From the NCBI RefSeq assembly GCF_002263495.1, contig NZ_CP022753.1, forward strand, positions 6,068,312 through 6,132,311: a stretch of 64,000 nt of DNA, read 5' to 3'. The DNA is from Nocardiopsis gilva YIM 90087. GTDB taxonomy: Bacteria; Actinomycetota; Actinomycetes; Streptosporangiales; Streptosporangiaceae. Shown one piece after another: positions 62,197-64,000 of the stretch (the stretch's first letter is position 1; every line of letters begins with the position of its first letter). The notes below the pieces were generated by a model. It saw only the letters and a program-made list of their open reading frames with translations. It was not told the DNA's origin and made no database searches. Made by a program: the position numbers and the translations under genes.

Positions 62197-62391
62197 CTAC
62201 ATGCTGCCCGCCTTGACGTCATCAATAAAGGCGCGCCACTCGGCCGTGGCGAACAAGAGGTGACCATGGTGTGGTTGCTTCGAGTCGCGCACAGCGGCGC
62301 CGTTCTGAGTGGCGGCGACCTCCACGCAGTTAGCGCTGTTGGCGCTGTAGCTGCTCTTGTGGAACAGCAGACGCGGGTTGGTCTCGCTCAT
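62197..62391 (-). CDS. DUF397 domain protein
   Basis: 64 residues: FHKSSYSANSANCVEVAATQ, then AAVRDSKQPHHGHLLFATAEWRAF in sequence, the complete DUF397 pattern. Start overlaps the stop of the XRE gene (ATGA). Such pairs (XRE-DUF5753 plus DUF397) are abundant in actinomycetes and act in developmental control, with DUF397 proteins thought to bind or antagonise the regulator. Confidence 0.92.
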   Translation of the reverse strand: MSETNPRLLFHKSSYSANSANCVEVAATQNGAAVRDSKQPHHGHLLFATAEWRAFIDDVKAGSM

Positions 62392-63266
62392 TGGGGATCA
62401 TCACTCTCTTGGGTCAGTAGCTGTCTAATGAAGCCGACCGACTCTGACGCGCGGAGGGCCGCGGCCTGCACGTGCCCGAAGATCGTCACGTACTGGGCGA
62501 CGCCTTCGCCCTCGCTGATCACATGCCCGGTCGCGGTCTCGGTGTACACGATCGAGGGGTCAATTTCTGCCGGAAAGTCCATGATGACAAACGGGCCGGT
62601 CGTCGCAGCATGAGGACCAGCGCTGAACGGTAGCACCTGTAGGTCTATGTTGTGCCTGGTGGCCATGTTCAGCAGGTGCTGAAGCTGGTCGCGCATGACG
62701 CCGGGTTCCCGCACACGCCTTCGAAGGGCTGCCTCGTCGATCACTGCCGAGAAGTGCGGCGGTCTGTGCCGGTTGAGGATCTGCTGTCGTTCGAGTCGCG
62801 CTGAGACGTGGCGCTCGACGACGTCGTCCGGATGTGCCTGCCCGCCACGAAAGACCGCTTCGGTGTACTCAGCAGTCTGCAATAGCCCAGGGATCACGAG
62901 GGCTTCATAGGCGCGGATCATCGACGCCTCTACCTCGAAGTCGGGCAAGACGTTGTCACCGAAGACGTCCTTGTACTCCGACCACCAGCCGCGTTCGCGT
63001 GCCTGGCGGGCAAGCGCGTGAAGTGCCTCGCGAGCCTCACGGTCCTTGATCCCGTAGAGATCGCACAGATGATCGATGTCTTCAGGCTTGATGAATCGGG
63101 TCTTGCCGTCCTCGATGCGACTCAGCTTCGGCCCTGACCAGCCGAGAGCCCTCGCGGCGTCGCCAATCTGGTTGTAGTTGGCGTTCAGGCGTGCGCGCCG
63201 CATCTCGGCAGCGAGTCGTCTTAGCCGCACAGTCGGGCTGTGGACGGTACGAGGGCGAGTCGGCAT
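62388..63266 (-). CDS. XRE-family regulator with DUF5753 domain
   Basis: 292 residues from ATG 63266, chosen because a TAGACT box ends 6 nt upstream (leaderless); GTG 63272 is in frame. N-terminal HTH: YNQIGDAARALGWSGPKLSRIEDGKT (helices 2-3 about 34-58). DUF5753 follows: YEALVIPGLLQTAEYTEAVF, HVSARLERQQIL, FVIMDFPAEIDPSIVYTETATG in order. Partner of the DUF397 gene. Confidence 0.93.
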   Translation of the reverse strand: MPTRPRTVHSPTVRLRRLAAEMRRARLNANYNQIGDAARALGWSGPKLSRIEDGKTRFIKPEDIDHLCDLYGIKDREAREALHALARQARERGWWSEYKDVFGDNVLPDFEVEASMIRAYEALVIPGLLQTAEYTEAVFRGGQAHPDDVVERHVSARLERQQILNRHRPPHFSAVIDEAALRRRVREPGVMRDQLQHLLNMATRHNIDLQVLPFSAGPHAATTGPFVIMDFPAEIDPSIVYTETATGHVISEGEGVAQYVTIFGHVQAAALRASESVGFIRQLLTQESDDPQ

Positions 63267-63380
63267 GCCCACAGTCTAGGGCGATCTCGGTCTATGAATC
63301 TTTCACAGAACCCCTTGCGATTCTGTTGATTGCATATCAGCATGGCGATACCTGACAGCAACACACTGATGGGCTATCCC

Positions 63381-63947
63381 ATGAAATCTACAAGCAAGAT
63401 CAGGCGTGCGGGTTACGTCTTCTTCCCTCTGCTCATCCCTCTAGCGGCTTTGCTGCTGCGGCTCACTGGTCAGCCGCCGTCTCCGGCTGGTCGGCACGCG
63501 GCCACTGGCCGCACTCCCGAGACGGCCGAATCGTCCGCGTCCGCACGGCGTCGCCGGGTGGACGATGAACGGGCTCCGCGGCGCCCGTCGACCCGTTCGC
63601 GCCCATACACGGCGGACGTACCTGCCACTGCCGCACTAGTTCCACGGCCGGGCCGGATCCCGGACCGCGACGCGTTCTATGAGCTGGCCGAGCTGTCCCC
63701 ACACGCCGGGCGGTGGAGCTTCACCTACGATCACCGCGGGGTGCTGGCGCCCTATGTCGCGCGGAACCGCGTCGAGCCCGGCGTCGTGATCGCTGCGGCC
63801 ACAGTCGGCGATCTCGGCGCGGTGCTCGACAGCATCACCGCCCCGGCATGGCCGCGCCCTTACACGCCCACCTCCGAGCAGCAGAGCGCCGCCGCAGCCG
63901 AGCGTGCCGACCTCGACCAGCTCGTCCGGGCGGGGGTGGCCCAGTGA
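63381..63947 (+). CDS. Hypothetical single-pass membrane protein
   Basis: 188 residues from ATG 63381; in-frame starts at 63330, 63342 and 63369 are also possible and none has a ribosome-binding site. One N-terminal helix (YVFFPLLIPLAALLLRL) after a basic segment, a basic linker, then a soluble domain (DAFYELAELSPHAGRWSFTY). The stop overlaps the next start (GTGA). Codon use switches from poor to typical after about 63640. Confidence 0.5.
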   Translation: MKSTSKIRRAGYVFFPLLIPLAALLLRLTGQPPSPAGRHAATGRTPETAESSASARRRRVDDERAPRRPSTRSRPYTADVPATAALVPRPGRIPDRDAFYELAELSPHAGRWSFTYDHRGVLAPYVARNRVEPGVVIAAATVGDLGAVLDSITAPAWPRPYTPTSEQQSAAAAERADLDQLVRAGVAQ

Positions 63948-64000
63948 CCACCGTCCCGCGCTCCTACTACCGGGCGGAGCCCACCCCTGCCGACGAGCGG
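63944..64000 (+). CDS. Start of a gene leaving the window
   Basis: 19 codons from GTG 63944 (MTTVPRSYYRAEPTPADER), overlapping the upstream stop by 4 bp and still open at the end. Too short to identify. Confidence 0.5.
   Translation, partial: MTTVPRSYYRAEPTPADER

Overview
The window is high-GC DNA with the features of a filamentous actinomycete, most likely a Nocardiopsis-like member of the Streptosporangiales. Pointers are the strong GC bias at third codon positions, frequent GTG starts and ATGA/GTGA gene overlaps, several genes that appear leaderless (a TANNNT box 6-7 nt before the start codon), an XRE-DUF5753/DUF397 pair plus DUF397 debris, and a tRNA Glu-Asp-Phe cluster. The genus is an inference; there is no rRNA gene to settle it.

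Layout. 1-12 kb is largely core: a cut-off sensor kinase, an HdeD-like membrane protein, citrate synthase (gltA), an MFS transporter, release factor 3 (prfC) coupled to a MerR gene, and a TetR gene divergent from an acyl-CoA dehydrogenase. A 1.2-kb MerR segment sits between the true 3' end of the dehydrogenase gene and a second copy of that 3' end. 12-20 kb is accessory: a ribbon-helix-helix/PIN toxin-antitoxin pair with a degenerate toxin, a GDSL esterase, CbiZ, a frameshifted DUF397 gene, a receptor Ser/Thr kinase, a membrane-protein/winged-helix module and two zinc-ribbon proteins. 20-24 kb is a copper operon (copZ, an uncharacterised two-repeat His-rich exported protein, copA) behind a CsoR-type operator. 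24-30 kb is a MacB-like export cluster (lipoprotein, adaptor, ATPase, permease) divergent from an OmpR-type two-component system.

30-49 kb holds metabolic and accessory genes: GNAT acetyltransferase, a voltage-gated cation channel, an alanine/sodium symporter, DUF5996, an AviRa-like methyltransferase, His-rich membrane proteins, an IS110 remnant beside a tRNA-Asp, an acyltransferase-like membrane protein, a three-gene GntR cluster, an ABC-F ATPase, a second membrane-protein/winged-helix module, a TfoX-like protein, a deiodinase-like redoxin, secreted proteins and LtrA. 49.35-55.7 kb is bounded by a diverged 3' half of tRNA-Phe with its terminator on one side and the intact tRNA-Phe on the other. 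It carries hypothetical genes, two hydrolases, pseudogene debris and a decayed IS630 element, and looks like an old island without a visible integrase. Core-like genes follow (tRNAs, metallophosphoesterase, zincin, MFS, PspC). From 60.5 kb a truncated tRNA-Lys marks another junction, with a frameshifted PCMT-like methyltransferase, the XRE/DUF397 pair and a coupled gene pair leaving the window.

No single complete undescribed system is proven. The best candidates are the Cys-repeat lipoprotein export cluster, the two-repeat copper-operon protein, the paired membrane/winged-helix modules, and a long palindromic element present in two near-identical copies (5.8 and 20.2 kb). All functions are inferred by reading the sequence; no database search was run.
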